Source: Pyropia yezoensis (taxonomy: Eukaryota; Rhodophyta; Bangiophyceae; Bangiales; Bangiaceae). From it: a stretch of DNA of 64,000 nt. The position numbers were made by a program, and so were the translations under genes. Under the pieces are notes generated by a model. That model saw nothing but the letters and a program-made list of their open reading frames with translations. It was not told the DNA's origin and searched no databases. The stretch covers positions 24,712,020 to 24,776,019 of the forward strand of contig CM020620.1 of NCBI GenBank assembly GCA_009829735.1, in the 5' to 3' direction. Within the stretch, counting starts at the first letter, position 1; each line of letters opens with the position of its first letter. This document shows, in pieces, positions 37,430-49,000 of this stretch.

Positions 37430-40327
37430 ATGGATCGTGTGGGCAGCAGCGGCAAGCCGAAGGTCCGGTCCCAGTATGTGCGATTTTTTGAGACCCTGGG
37501 AGTCACAGATGCTGGAAAGTTGCAGGTTCTTTCTCGCCACCTCCAACTTGTGCACGACGTAGCCTCCCAACTGGACAACCACCTGGAGGCTGTCGGGGCC
37601 TCGCTTCACGTGGCTGTGAGCCGAATGTGCAAGTCCGTCAACCAACTTGGTCCATCCCAGCACCGTTGGATTCGAGTCGTTGATCGCCTCGGCTTCTTCA
37701 ACGATACGGACGTACATGCTTCTCGAATTGTGAATATTGGCCTCTCTTATGCTTATCGCCACAAGGAGTTGGATGCCATTGCCGCCACCAACACGCTGTT
37801 GCTCGCGGATCTTCGTCTGGCAGCTGATCCGGGCGAGAGGGAAGCTGGGCGGTGTCCGCCACTCGAGGTCCCACGTGAGGACACTGCCGCTGCCCGACCG
37901 CCGGAGTCGTCCGGCACTCCTCTTTCGGCTGGTGCGGCTGCTCTTCCTCCATCACTGGGTGGCCCCAGTGGTGCTGGGGAAGGCGATCTACAGGTACCTG
38001 TAGGTGGTCTGGTTGTCCCACGCCCTGGCGACGTGCAACCTGCCGCGACAGCGGTAGCCCGCACAGTAGCTGCTGCTGCCGGCGGCATTGGGCAGGGAGG
38101 GGGAGGTGACGACCTTCAAGTGCGGGAGGGTGGAATCTTGGTGGAGACCCGCGAGACACCGTTCGCTCATCCAGCTGCCGCAGCCGATCAAGCGTTGTCG
38201 GCTGCTCATGCCCCGTTGACCCTGTCAGCTGGCGCTGTTGGGGAGAGAGGGGGCGACGGGACTCGGCGTGAGCTGCCTCGATCGGACATGTCTCCATGGA
38301 GCGCGCCGGTTGTTGTACCCGCCGACGTTGGGCAAGATATGGTCTATCCCAAAGTTGTCTCCGACTCGCAGCCCGTCGTCAAGCCAACCGAGGTTGCCGT
38401 CAAGAGCGTCGTCGGGGTTTTGGAAGGCATGCTCGTCCGGGGTGATGTACGGCAAGTCCTGCAGCAGCTTGTCTGTGACTCACTGTTATGTTGGGCGCGC
38501 CAGCGAAGCGGGGCTGTGCGTAGCCCAACTCAGGAAGTGGTGCCTGCCAATGTTGAGCAGCTCTGGACCAGTGTGCGGAAGCTTCTTCATCGGTGGTGGC
38601 CCACGTGGGAGGCATCTCCCACTTTTGCTGGGGAAGCGGCGTCCGTTCCCCCACCCGGAACGGTGTCGTTCATCACCCACCCCCATCGCCGGCCCAAATA
38701 CTGCAAGTGGGCGATCGACGTCGACGTCTCGGCTGCCCACGATATCATCTCACGGCTGCAGGGTGTCGGGTCGGCCCGGTACTTTGACAAGGAGAAGCTC
38801 CCATCCATGGTGACCGTCATGCGGGTGGGGCCGAGTGCTAAGTCACCGATCCTGATGTCCGTAGCGACCCTACTGCTTGTGGCCTCGAAAGAATATGCCT
38901 TTCCCACTTTGTTGACCGAGCTGGCATCCATGGGCCGGGCGCCAGAGCCGAAGGACAAATCGGTCGTTGTCGCCACCTGCCACGAGTTTGAGACCGCCGG
39001 ACTGGAGGCTCCTGCGGTGCTTTTGGCGGGTGCCAGCGAACAAGCTGCGCCCTTTGATGTGGCTCAGCGTCGCGGCGAGGGGGCTCGTGGGGAGGAGGCG
39101 GGCGCGACTGGGGACGGGGGGGAACCAGACGCACTCTCTGACGGGGACTTGGCCTCCGCAGGAGTGGATGACGCCGGCCCTACCCTAACGATGGAAGAAC
39201 GGTACAAGCAGATGGAGGAGCTTTTAGATGCGGAGAAGGCTGCTGAAGCTGTCGCCAATCGCTCCCATCGCGTCGCCGTCCGCCGTCTGACCCGCTCATC
39301 GTGCGAGGCAGACTTGGGCACACGTGAAGCTGCGCCCCCGCCGCCCCCGGATGAAGCCCCTAGCGACCCACCTGCGTCCACGCTGCTACTGGATGAGAGG
39401 CCGGGTGCCGTGTTGAAGAAGCAGAGGGTCAATACAGGCGGTCCGTCGGGGCGATCCACGCAAGTCCTGCTCAAGTTAGGGCACCTGTGCCCACCACGTC
39501 GACCAGCAGCAGTGCGCATTGCACCTGCTGTGACTCCAACGAAGACCAGTCGGGTGGGAGGATGGGCAGCTCCAGGAGGTGGCAAGGCCAACGGTGTGAG
39601 TGGGGGCTCGTCTTTCAGTACGCTTCCGGCTGCACTCGGTGCGCAATGCGCCAGCTCGGCAAGTGCCGACAAGAGCCTCCCAATTGCGTCCGTCGCGCTT
39701 TGTGGCAGCGCGGCGCATGCTGCTGATCTTCTCACGGGCGTTGCACCTGCCGCCTCGAAGGATCCCGGTTGTGTGCGCGCCGTGACCACCCACGAGTCGT
39801 CGGACGGTGCCAAGCCGTCAACGCTCATAGGCAATACGTCGTCCTTGGGTGACCCACCGGATTGGTCTGCGCTGAATGGGGACTCCAGCCCAGCGCCATC
39901 TGTGCGCCAGACGCCACGCCCGTTCCCTTTCCCGTTTGCTTCTGGGGTAGATGACGCCGAGCCAGGCTTAGGGCCCGGCACTGCATCGGACTCCAGCTTG
40001 TCTTCAAGCGACCAACCGATCAATCTTCGTCTGCGCGGTGCGGTCGCACATGACAGCGACGAGGCGGTCGGTCGAACCCGGCCACCTGGCTCTTCAGTGG
40101 CTGCTTTTCCTTTTCCGTCTACCCAGGAGCGTGAGCTGGCCCGGCAGCGTGTAGCTGCTGCTGTCGCGGCGTCGCACCAGCACATTGCGGCTGTTATCGC
40201 CATGCGCAACCCACCTGCTGAGAGCACTCGTGCCATGGATTGCGAGCCTGCTTCCTTGCCGTCCACGCAGCCGGAGCATCTTCGAAGCGCGGGTGGCGCT
40301 GATTCGCAATCGCTTCGCTCTCCCTAA
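37430..40327 (+). CDS. 965-residue orphan protein of the large element
   Basis: One uninterrupted frame from ATG 37430 (MDRVGSSGK). Balanced codon use and a non-repetitive sequence argue that it is real. Residues 1-135 are alpha-helical and conserved-looking (YVRFFETLGV, LQVLSRHLQLVHDVASQL, RWIRVVDRLGFF). A disordered Ala/Pro/Gly-rich part follows to about 300. Residues about 300-520 form a second globular part (VLQQLVCDSLLCWARQRSG, YCKWAIDVDVSAAHDII, LLLVASKEYAFPTLLTEL). The rest is low-complexity with an acidic coiled-coil-like piece near 585-615 (MEERYKQMEELLDAEKA). No known domain is recognised. It converges tail to tail with the PIF1-like gene, only 210 bp away, and shares a locus with the transposase, so it may be an accessory factor of that element. 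Confidence 0.72.
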   Translation: MDRVGSSGKPKVRSQYVRFFETLGVTDAGKLQVLSRHLQLVHDVASQLDNHLEAVGASLHVAVSRMCKSVNQLGPSQHRWIRVVDRLGFFNDTDVHASRIVNIGLSYAYRHKELDAIAATNTLLLADLRLAADPGEREAGRCPPLEVPREDTAAARPPESSGTPLSAGAAALPPSLGGPSGAGEGDLQVPVGGLVVPRPGDVQPAATAVARTVAAAAGGIGQGGGGDDLQVREGGILVETRETPFAHPAAAADQALSAAHAPLTLSAGAVGERGGDGTRRELPRSDMSPWSAPVVVPADVGQDMVYPKVVSDSQPVVKPTEVAVKSVVGVLEGMLVRGDVRQVLQQLVCDSLLCWARQRSGAVRSPTQEVVPANVEQLWTSVRKLLHRWWPTWEASPTFAGEAASVPPPGTVSFITHPHRRPKYCKWAIDVDVSAAHDIISRLQGVGSARYFDKEKLPSMVTVMRVGPSAKSPILMSVATLLLVASKEYAFPTLLTELASMGRAPEPKDKSVVVATCHEFETAGLEAPAVLLAGASEQAAPFDVAQRRGEGARGEEAGATGDGGEPDALSDGDLASAGVDDAGPTLTMEERYKQMEELLDAEKAAEAVANRSHRVAVRRLTRSSCEADLGTREAAPPPPPDEAPSDPPASTLLLDERPGAVLKKQRVNTGGPSGRSTQVLLKLGHLCPPRRPAAVRIAPAVTPTKTSRVGGWAAPGGGKANGVSGGSSFSTLPAALGAQCASSASADKSLPIASVALCGSAAHAADLLTGVAPAASKDPGCVRAVTTHESSDGAKPSTLIGNTSSLGDPPDWSALNGDSSPAPSVRQTPRPFPFPFASGVDDAEPGLGPGTASDSSLSSSDQPINLRLRGAVAHDSDEAVGRTRPPGSSVAAFPFPSTQERELARQRVAAAVAASHQHIAAVIAMRNPPAESTRAMDCEPASLPSTQPEHLRSAGGADSQSLRSP

Positions 40328-40537
40328 GACGCGTATGCGCGAGTTACAACGTACGCCGGCTGGACACCGTTGCGGACGTGTCATGCGCCGGGTCGGGAAC
40401 GTCGTTATCTATATCCGTATAATATTGTACTGTATCTGTTGTGTTGTTATTATTGCGCCTGTGACTCAAAGTAATGCCCGACATGAATGCAGACGGGGAA
40501 CGGAGAAGCAAAAAGCTGAGTGGTACACACATGCCCA
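40328..40537. other. Convergent 3' intergenic region
   Basis: A 210-bp AT-richer spacer between the 3' ends of the orphan gene and the helicase gene. It contains TATCTATATCCGTATAATAT near 40407, so polyadenylation signals for both genes are plausible. Confidence 0.5.
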
Positions 40538-43432
40538 TCAAAGGCGTCGCCCACTCCTATAAAAGTTCAAAGCCACAGGATCTGCAAACAACCTGCTCCC
40601 CATGAAAGATCTCACATGCATGCGCTTCCGGTCACTCACCCGGCTGATGGCAGCGTTGACCATGCCCGGTCCAAAGGCCTGTCCAATGTCCAGCACTGCG
40701 TCGGACAGAGACAGACTCTGTGACCGGTGAACGGTGATGCCCCAACCGAGCACGAACGGTACTTGGCGTCGAACCTCAACAGCACCGGGGTGTGCCATGA
40801 GGCGGGCCTCAAAAGCAACAGGGGGATACTCCACCTCCAGCCAGTCCTCGCCCGCATCGTGCACCCCGTGCATACCACGCCCCGAACCGTTCGGAAGAGC
40901 ATGGTGATCAAATCGCACGACAGGGGTGCCATCGTCCTTGTACGAAGAAACTCGCCCTATGCTCCCATGGTAAAGCCCAAGAGCCAGGTACTGGTTGTTG
41001 ATCAGCATCACCCGGGCGCCGAGAGTGTGCTGCACCGACCGGGGTGCGACGCAGTCCACGAGGGCGGCATTGCGGGAGTGCTCGCTCACACGAGAAAGGT
41101 CCACAGAAGGTAGTGCCTGCTCCCTGTCCTTGTCTTGCTCAATCGTGTCGACGGCGGCAAATTTCATCGGCTCCGATCCACGGCACAGCTTGGCGAGGCA
41201 GTCCCTGTTGTGCTTCTCCACGATGTCATGGTGGGGCATCAGGTGCAGGACAGAGCACCTCAGCGCCTCGTACTGCTCATCAGTGACGGAGCGCTCCTCC
41301 ATCAGCGCCGTTACAGCCATTGAGCAGACCCCATATCGAGCGTCGTTGATGGCGCGGATGAAATCAGTGTCGGCCTGCCGGTGGACCTTCGTCAACTCCA
41401 GCATGGAGTTGCCGAACAGCACGGGCCACGATCGCGACGTAAACGCCAAGGCCCCCCCGCCAGGGGGCCCCAACTGCAGAAAGTCACCAAACGTGTATAT
41501 CAAACATGGCGGGCTGGAGGCAGACCGCGACTGACGCAGCAGTTGGACGATGATGTCAAATCGGTCAGCCGGCACCATTGACACCTCGTCAATCAGCAAT
41601 GCGCGCACAGTCGCGAGACGGCGAGAGATGAAGCGGAAGCGCTCTTCCTTAAGCAGGCGTGCAGCTTCATCGACTGGATCGGGCATCTTCACAACATAGT
41701 TGCGCGGGAAGCCAAAGAACGAGTGGTACGTCTGCCCGTTCGCAGTCTTGGCGGCGCTCCCAGTGGGTGCCACAACGACGACCTCTCCTGGCAATGCCCA
41801 CTTGTCCAGCAGCTTCTTGTGGAAGCACCTCAGAAATGTGGACTTGCCAACACCTGGTCCGCCCGTCACGAACGTGCAGTGGCCCGACTCAGCCAGTGTA
41901 TGGAGGAGCGGAGCCCAATGACCTGAGGCAGCTAGCTGCCCGAGTGGCCCGATTGCCGGGCTAGGCAGCCCCCCTTCTGCATCATCTCGGTCACGGACAG
42001 TCGCCGTCTCTGCACAGGGTGGCTGCTGCACACTGCGGCTGTCGGCAGGCGCGATGACGACGTCCCGCACAGGCGTTGGCCCCGCCTGCACAGTACAGGT
42101 ACGGGATGCGGTCCACAGCGTCGGTAGTGCAGAGGGTAAGGCTCGCTGCGCAGCAGCAGCAGCAGCAGCAACAGCTCGTGCCCTGTCTGCGTCGCTCTTC
42201 TCCCATGCTCGCTTCGTTTCCGCCATCATGCGGCTGATGCCCGCCCTCGAGAAGGTGGTCCGGGAGTCAGCATACCCAGCACCGCTCGGGTTGAGGAAAG
42301 ACGGCACGCTCCCGCTCTCCACAAGGCGCATCTTCTTGGCAGGTTTGCCGCCGACGACAGAGGGCGCTCGCAAGGAGGGGGCCCCGCACTCAGCTTCGTC
42401 AGTGCCATCATCGCGGCCGTCAGCGCCACAAACACCAGCTGTCACAGCGAGTGCGACGGGACAAGGCCGAGGCAGAGGCAGATAATTGGCGGTGCCGCGC
42501 TCAGCTGCAGCCCGACTCTTCCCACGGCTCACCCTGCCACGGCTACCAGTTCCTGCCCGGCCAGAGGACTGTGCACACGACGAGCCCGCATCGGACATGG
42601 ACGACGCCCGACCAAACGCGCGTGGCGGCTTCCCCGAGGTGCCAGTACCATGCACAGAGGGGGGGCCGCGAACAGAACTCCTCGCCGATGGTGAACCCGC
42701 CGTCGTGGACAGTCCTTCCCCACTTGATGCGTCGACCTCAGCTGCGGCTTGGGCTGACCACACAGCTAAGGGGGAGCGGTCGCACACGGGCTTATCCTTG
42801 GCTGGGACCGGTCCACCTTGCCGACGCCTATGGAGAGGGCCCTCGCAGTGGTCACCCCAGGGAGGTTGCGCAGACTGCTGCAATGCCTCCGACTCTTGGT
42901 GTGCAACCAGGGCTGAAGCGGCAACTCTAGGAGGACCGGCATCGTGACGAAGCTCGCTCGGACCAATGGCAGCGTCAACAGTGTCCGAAAGCAGCTGCAG
43001 CAGGTCGGCCGTGGCCGAGCTGGCAAGCCAGCGATGTGCGTCGTCGGCAGCCGCAAGCCGACCCACAGCGCACAGTGGGGACACAGACTGCTTCATCAGC
43101 ATAACAGCACCGCCGGTGCCTGAGCTCCGAAGGTCGAAGCACGAGCTCAAACCGCGTGCAAAAATGGCGAGCCACCGCCCACCGCCCCCCTCAGATGGTG
43201 GGGCGGGCAGGACCCCGCTCTGATGCACTGCCTGAACGACATCAGCTGGCACAGGATCCGTCAGCCAGCACATGGCAGACGCGGCAGTCTCAAACGAGCA
43301 CGACATAAGCAGACCCGACGTTGGCAGCGCGACAAGCCGCTGCGCAATGGTCAAGTCGTCCATGGTCGACAGCAGGCGGGACGACTCGGCGGTGACCAGC
43401 CCCAGAAAGCCACGTTGGATGGGCGCAGCCAT
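40538..43432 (-). CDS. PIF1-like superfamily 1B DNA helicase
   Basis: ATP-dependent 5'-3' DNA helicase of the PIF1/RRM3 group, 964 residues from ATG 43432. The N-terminal half (1-480) is unknown. It has a possible folded part (1-180), then Ser/Gly-rich linkers and an Ala run encoded by CAG/GCA-type repeats near 42150. The helicase core begins near residue 510. It has Walker A FVTGGPGVGKSTF, then APTGSAAKTANGQTYHSFFG (motif Ia), Walker B LIDEVSMVP, TFGDFLQLGPP (motif III, with Gln), LTKVHRQ (motif IV), LGARVMLINN, and the C-terminal GITVHRSQSLSL and NAAISRV (motifs V/VI region). All key residues are present. Host PIF1 proteins exist, but the neighbours suggest an element-borne copy; helicases of this kind also accompany Helitrons and other large transposons. 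No Helitron Rep domain is seen nearby. Confidence 0.9.
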   Translation of the reverse strand: MAAPIQRGFLGLVTAESSRLLSTMDDLTIAQRLVALPTSGLLMSCSFETAASAMCWLTDPVPADVVQAVHQSGVLPAPPSEGGGGRWLAIFARGLSSCFDLRSSGTGGAVMLMKQSVSPLCAVGRLAAADDAHRWLASSATADLLQLLSDTVDAAIGPSELRHDAGPPRVAASALVAHQESEALQQSAQPPWGDHCEGPLHRRRQGGPVPAKDKPVCDRSPLAVWSAQAAAEVDASSGEGLSTTAGSPSARSSVRGPPSVHGTGTSGKPPRAFGRASSMSDAGSSCAQSSGRAGTGSRGRVSRGKSRAAAERGTANYLPLPRPCPVALAVTAGVCGADGRDDGTDEAECGAPSLRAPSVVGGKPAKKMRLVESGSVPSFLNPSGAGYADSRTTFSRAGISRMMAETKRAWEKSDADRARAVAAAAAAAQRALPSALPTLWTASRTCTVQAGPTPVRDVVIAPADSRSVQQPPCAETATVRDRDDAEGGLPSPAIGPLGQLAASGHWAPLLHTLAESGHCTFVTGGPGVGKSTFLRCFHKKLLDKWALPGEVVVVAPTGSAAKTANGQTYHSFFGFPRNYVVKMPDPVDEAARLLKEERFRFISRRLATVRALLIDEVSMVPADRFDIIVQLLRQSRSASSPPCLIYTFGDFLQLGPPGGGALAFTSRSWPVLFGNSMLELTKVHRQADTDFIRAINDARYGVCSMAVTALMEERSVTDEQYEALRCSVLHLMPHHDIVEKHNRDCLAKLCRGSEPMKFAAVDTIEQDKDREQALPSVDLSRVSEHSRNAALVDCVAPRSVQHTLGARVMLINNQYLALGLYHGSIGRVSSYKDDGTPVVRFDHHALPNGSGRGMHGVHDAGEDWLEVEYPPVAFEARLMAHPGAVEVRRQVPFVLGWGITVHRSQSLSLSDAVLDIGQAFGPGMVNAAISRVSDRKRMHVRSFMGSRLFADPVALNFYRSGRRL

Positions 43433-46039
43433 CGCACCCCTGCCTGCCCCGGCAACCTACAATGGCACGACTCGCGCAGAATGTACACGCCGGGAGTGTG
43501 GGTCCAACGTATCCGCGGGCAGACCGCAAGCAGGTGACAAAGATCAACACTACAAAGCGCACGATTGGCTATAGGTCGCTTCAGAAACGTAAGCCACAAG
43601 AGGAGAGCGAGCAACCCGCCTGGTGAACGAGCCCCGCACACACGCAGGGCGTCGCACGGGCATGGCGGCACTGTCCGCCAAGCGGCACGCAGCACGCGTG
43701 TGCGGTCTACACAAGAACATGAGCGCAGAAACGCACGCGATGTATAGAAAGGCGGCATGCAGCAGTGGCGGGAGCGCCATCAAAGGGTCGGTTGAAGCGT
43801 GGTGGCGGCTGTTGGCGAGAGTTTAAAACGCGAAGAGACCGCCCGCGCGAAGAGCCAAGGTGCGACGGGTCAGCCGCTTCCTCATGTCCCGGTAAGAATC
43901 CGAAAGGGGGGCCACTCACAGCCTTTCGCGCCACCTGGTAGTTTCAGAACTTAGCAGCGACATGGGCGACAGGAAACTTAGAGGCTCTCCAGGACGATTG
44001 CATGCCTGCTTGCCAGCTGAGGACTCTCTCTGTGTCAGCATGGGCGTTTTCCACCACATGCTGAGGAAGCAACGGCCGCCAGCCCTGTCCCAAATTTTGA
44101 AGACTTGCGTGATCACGCAAGACTTACAATCGTCATGGTCATCGCCTGGCGACCCACCCTCCAGTTACCACCCTGAGCGCGCAGTCGAGCACGCCACCAC
44201 GTCGTCATCGACGGCCTTGCTATGCAGTCTGGGTAGCCCGGAGCGCGGCGGCGCGCACTGGCTTCATCGCAGTCTTCGATGCCAGGCAGCAGGCACTGCC
44301 TTTTCATGCGTGGAGAGGGCAGATGATTCACAGATTGGGCACGAAGGATGGGGCGTTGCAGACGGTTGTGTCCCATGCGTCGAGCTGTGGCGTCATCGCC
44401 GGCTCCCACCAATCCTAACAGACCGTGAGACAGAGCAGCAGCAAAGCACATCGTTGGGAACGCTATCACGTGAATAGGCCGTTCTGTGAGACGGTTCGGT
44501 ATGGGCACGTCCGCGGCCGAGCCCAAGCGACTGCCCCGCGGTAGCTCAGGACGTCCTGGCCTATTCTGTTCGTAACCTTCCTCGTAGTCCGATGCAACGC
44601 CACAGGTACAGCTGCACATTTTTTCGCTAAGTAAGAGTGACATTGCCCTGGACAGCACGGGCGCTGTGGTAACCCTGACACTCGAGTAGACGGGGTGCAC
44701 TGGTCTCGACACGTACGTCTCACGGCCGCTGCTGCGCCCGTGTCCCATAACCAGTGTGGACGCGACGCCTGTGGGCAGGACGTCAGAGAGGTGCACATAA
44801 GAATATCAGATGAGGGACGCGGGTGGCATATCTTCGGGGGGTCGCAGTGCATCTCGAGAATGGATTGTCTGATTGGAACCGACACACCCGTGTTGACCAC
44901 CACAGGGGCGTAGTCTGGGCTCAGGACACTCAGTGAACATTCTACCCTTCATCTCCCCGGGGTATAGTCCTTGGGGGTTGTCCTACTTGTCACCAGGGCA
45001 CCGCTCGGGCGTCAGTCCCCTGCGCCCCCGAGCGGGACTCGCCGCGCGTCGTCCCTCTCCCGTGCCCCCCCATCGAAACTGCGGTCCCTTTCCCGCTAGG
45101 GTCCTGGCACGCGCGGAGTGGGTGCGCCATCCCAGCTCCCACCCGGTGGGTGCGTCTGTTGAACTCCCAAACATCGTGTATTGGTCGCCACTGCGCCTAC
45201 GTCTCAGGCCACTGCTACATCAGTCTCCCGCAACCAGTGTAGTGTCGACGCATGTGCGCAGGGCGTCAGGGGGACGCACGTGTGCATGCCTGGGGGGGGA
45301 CGCTGGTGACCTGCCCACTGCGAGCCGCCGTGTTTGTCGTGAGGGTACATCTCATTGCGGCGGAGCCGTGGGCTCTTCCTGGTGAGTCAGCGAGTGCCAG
45401 ACCCAGCTTGCATCTAAGATGCTCGTGGGGTGCCACGCTGACGTCACTCGGCAATGAGTGCTGCAGAGATGGCGCCTCCTGAAGTCATGGCAGAGCGTGC
45501 CACATCGCTGTCCTACAGACGCGAACAGAGGACCGGGCGGCGACACACAAAAAGAGAAGTAAAGAAAACGGTGTATACACTCTTGACGCCCCACTTCCCA
45601 CAACCCTGCCCGTTCCAGGGCAGCAAAGCCAACTTCGGTCGAGCCACAGCAGGTGGAGGACTCCATTTTGCCGCACGCTGGGGTCAGTCGTGCCATGAGC
45701 TCCTCAAGGAGACGGTGGAGGAATCGGACGGACCCGCTGGTCGCACTCAGGGAAGCGCAGAAGGTGCACCCAGGGACCAATGCGCTGCCTTAACGCCCCA
45801 TGTCGAGGACCCGCGACAGCACGCACAGAGACAAGGAAACATTTTACGCACTCATGGCGCCCTCCTTTCTACACCGTAACTCCCCTACCTACAGCGCCCC
45901 CCCGCTTCCTACAACGCAGCCCGTCGTAGGACCGTACAGCTCACGGTGATGGAGCCAGTGCAGGTCACAGTGATGGAGCCAGTGCAGGTCGGGGACCACA
46001 CGTTGATACACGCAGTAGCCCAGACGTGCAATGAGTCCC
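43433..46039. other. No supported gene (2.6-kb spacer)
   Basis: Between the start of the helicase gene and the end of the transposase gene, both on the minus strand. Open frames are short, overlapping and without motifs. It contains the perfect 18-bp palindrome at 44104-44121 and a 21-bp direct repeat (TGATGGAGCCAGTGCAGGTC) near 45947-45990. Confidence 0.5.
44104..44121. other. Perfect 18-bp palindrome
   Basis: CTTGCGTGATCACGCAAG, flanked by non-complementary bases. It could be a dimer-binding site upstream of the helicase gene or a hairpin; nothing further supports a role. Confidence 0.6.
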
Positions 46040-49000
46040 TCAAGGGTCCGGTAGTGGAGCTATTGGTGACACCCGTACGTCGTACTGATCGCGGACCGTG
46101 GATCTCGGGGAATCACAGGTGCCAGTCATGGTGAGATCATCATGGAACAGGGCGATGGCAACACGGTTGCGCAGCACGTGGATGTCAAAATGGCTGAAGG
46201 CCGCCGCAGCTCCGACAGCAAAACAGTCCGCCACAGCGAGTACACCGCAGCTAACCGCGTCCATCTGCTTGGGCAAGTCGCGTCCGTCTGAGACAGGCCA
46301 CTGCTCGACGCCCCAGTCAAGTGCAGCTTCTTGGCCAAGGTGCTGACCCACCTCATCAGTGACCCAGCGGCGGAGGTGAGAGATGAAGCGCTCCTGGCCT
46401 GACCCCATCAATGGGTCATAAAGGACAACTGAGCGGTCACGTATGTTGATGATCACTGCAATCCAGTGATTGCTGTCCACGTTGATGGGCACAATGATGA
46501 TGTCCACGTCATCCATGTGCAGGTTGGACTTTCTCCCCCAGTTCTGCACACCGGCATAGTCGTACGGCCTGGTGCGCTCGACCATCCTCGAGAAGAAGTA
46601 CGTGTTGAACATGTGCGTCCGCGGCAGCACAGGCGCGTCCGGGGGCAAGGAGACGCGTTCCGTCAGGCTCGGGATTGCGCTGCGTGCGCATCTCGCCTTG
46701 ACATCCCTGTCATTGATGAGAGCGACAAAGGAGTTCATTATCTCATCATTCAGCCAACGCCCCGAGCACAGTAGCAAGAAATCGCTCACTAGGAGCACCG
46801 CGCTGGCTTTGTTGGACGGGCGCACAGCGCTCGAGGCTTCGCGGCCATCGGTGAAGCTGAGCACAAAATCTGCCTCAGGGACGGTCAGCAGGGACGTGCT
46901 AAGGGGATCAAACGAAGGGCCACGACCGGTAGAGGCTGGCGTCTTGTCCAAAGGGCTGACACCCGGCTCCACGAGGGTTCCAGCATGCGTGCTGCGGTCC
47001 ACGTATTGATTGTGCTGCTCCTCGTTGACGACGGGGCCGGCGTGGCCCACGAGTCGCCCAGCGCTCACGCTGGGATCTGCCCCTGCGACCACTTCACCTG
47101 GACCCAGTCTCTCAGACGACCCACGCGGATACAGGGATACCGCCCCCAGGCGCGCAGAAATGACGCCGTCGATCGTCCGAGGCGGAGCAGCAGTTGTCTG
47201 ACAGATGCAAGACGATCCGCGCACACAATCGCGGGAGAGGTGACTGTGGTAGAACGGAGCCAGCGGGACGTGGTCATTCTCGGCCGTGATGCTGTCCTGC
47301 GACAATCGATGCAGCTTGCGCACGTTCATCATGGCCACTTGGGCCATCTTGTGCACCATGTACGTCACCGGGGACATATAGGCCAGACTGGTTCGATTGG
47401 CCACCGCAATCGAGTGCGACACCTCGGCTGCTTGCGTTGCCACGCCCGCAGTGGACCCCAGACTCTCATCGGGCATGTAGACAGGTGAGCAGGAGTGGGT
47501 GATCGAATGAGGTCGATCCAGGATGCAGCGAACTCCATGGGTCCGCAGGATGGGCCGCACGCGCCGCAGAGCGTTCTTGTCCAGCTTGCACGCAACGTCG
47601 TAAAATATTACCTTGGGCAGCTTCGGGAACCTCTCGAGTACGACAGAGAGGGCCTCGCCCACGCTCTCAGCGCGGAATAAACACCTGAAGCCCAGGGTGA
47701 TAACGTGGGGACAGACTACGTTGAAGACACCTTGTGTCAAGCCGCACTTGATCGAAAAGGCCTTCATGCACGCGTCGAGCTCGCCCTCCATATCAGCTGC
47801 ATGCCTTTCCTTCCCCCGGTAGCCCACGCGACGCTTTGCAGCTTCGGAGTCCTTAACGCCGGGCCGAACGCGACGCAGGTCCGCAAAGTACTCAAAACAG
47901 ACAGTCGGGTCGTCCAGTGCTGCGGCATCAATGCCCGCTTGGGTAGCGAGCCACTCACGGAAGTCGGAAGGAGTGGGCGTAGCTCCCCACTTATCGCAGT
48001 AGTGCGCATTGCGAGCCCCGCGCGCCTGCGTTTCAGGGCTCCTAGCAGCCTTGTCAAAGGCCTTGTCGATAGAATTCTCAACGTCAACTGCAGCACGCAG
48101 AAGCTGGCCAAGGGCAACTCGAAAGCGCGCGTCCGCATCGATAACCGGAGCCAATTGGCCGATGAAGCTGGAGACGAAGCCGACACCATCCAGCGCGTCC
48201 GTCACCTCACGCCACGCCCCGGCGGGCAGCAGTCGAAGTGTGTTTGCCGCCAGGCGCACGGCGTCCTCGTCGTGTGCCTGGAACATGCCGGACACCGTCT
48301 CAGCCAGCATGGCCTGCAAGAACGGCATAGCTGCTAGCCACGTGCCGTCGTCGTCTCGATGGTACTGCCGGAAGTTGGGGGCGCATATGCCTGTCCTGTC
48401 CCGCCAAGTCTCGCATTTCTGGATGGCCGGCGGGCCGCTGCCACCAAGAGTCAGCTCACCATTAGCGCCCAGCTTCAGTGAGGCTTCAAGCGTGCGCTTC
48501 GAGCCTTCCGCCGTCCGCTTTCTGGACCTCGCAGACTGCGCAGCACCAGCTGAGGGGTGGGGGTCATGCCGGTCGCTGCCGTCGGGCACCACTGCGTCAG
48601 GCGCCGCGTCTCGTCGTGGAGCATCAGAGCCCAACGGAAAGAACGTAAAAAAAATGTACGCTGCGCTGCCACCAGTTGTGGGACGTTCGTGCGTCATCAT
48701 GTCATCATGCCACTTTCGCAGCAGCTTGATCTGCGTCTCCGTCAGCGCTGCGCTTGAGCGCAACACCTTGGTGAGGGCTGCTCGCAATCCGGGATCCTCA
48801 ACCACACAAAGCTTGGTGGCGGGAATGTCGAGCACGGGGCACTCCACTTCGACACGCACTGGCTGCGCGTCATCGGGGTCCGTGCAGCCAATCGCCTGCC
48901 CGTCGATAATGATGAACTCAGGGTCAGGGCCACAGAGCGTACATCGCCCGGTTTCTGGAGTGATGACGAAAGCGCGTAGCATCGCCGTGCCCAGCTTGAC

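Noticed and set aside
40538-43432. Helitron
   Set aside because: The helicase is PIF1-like, but no Rep (HUH) motif, no TC...CTRR ends and no terminal hairpin were found nearby.
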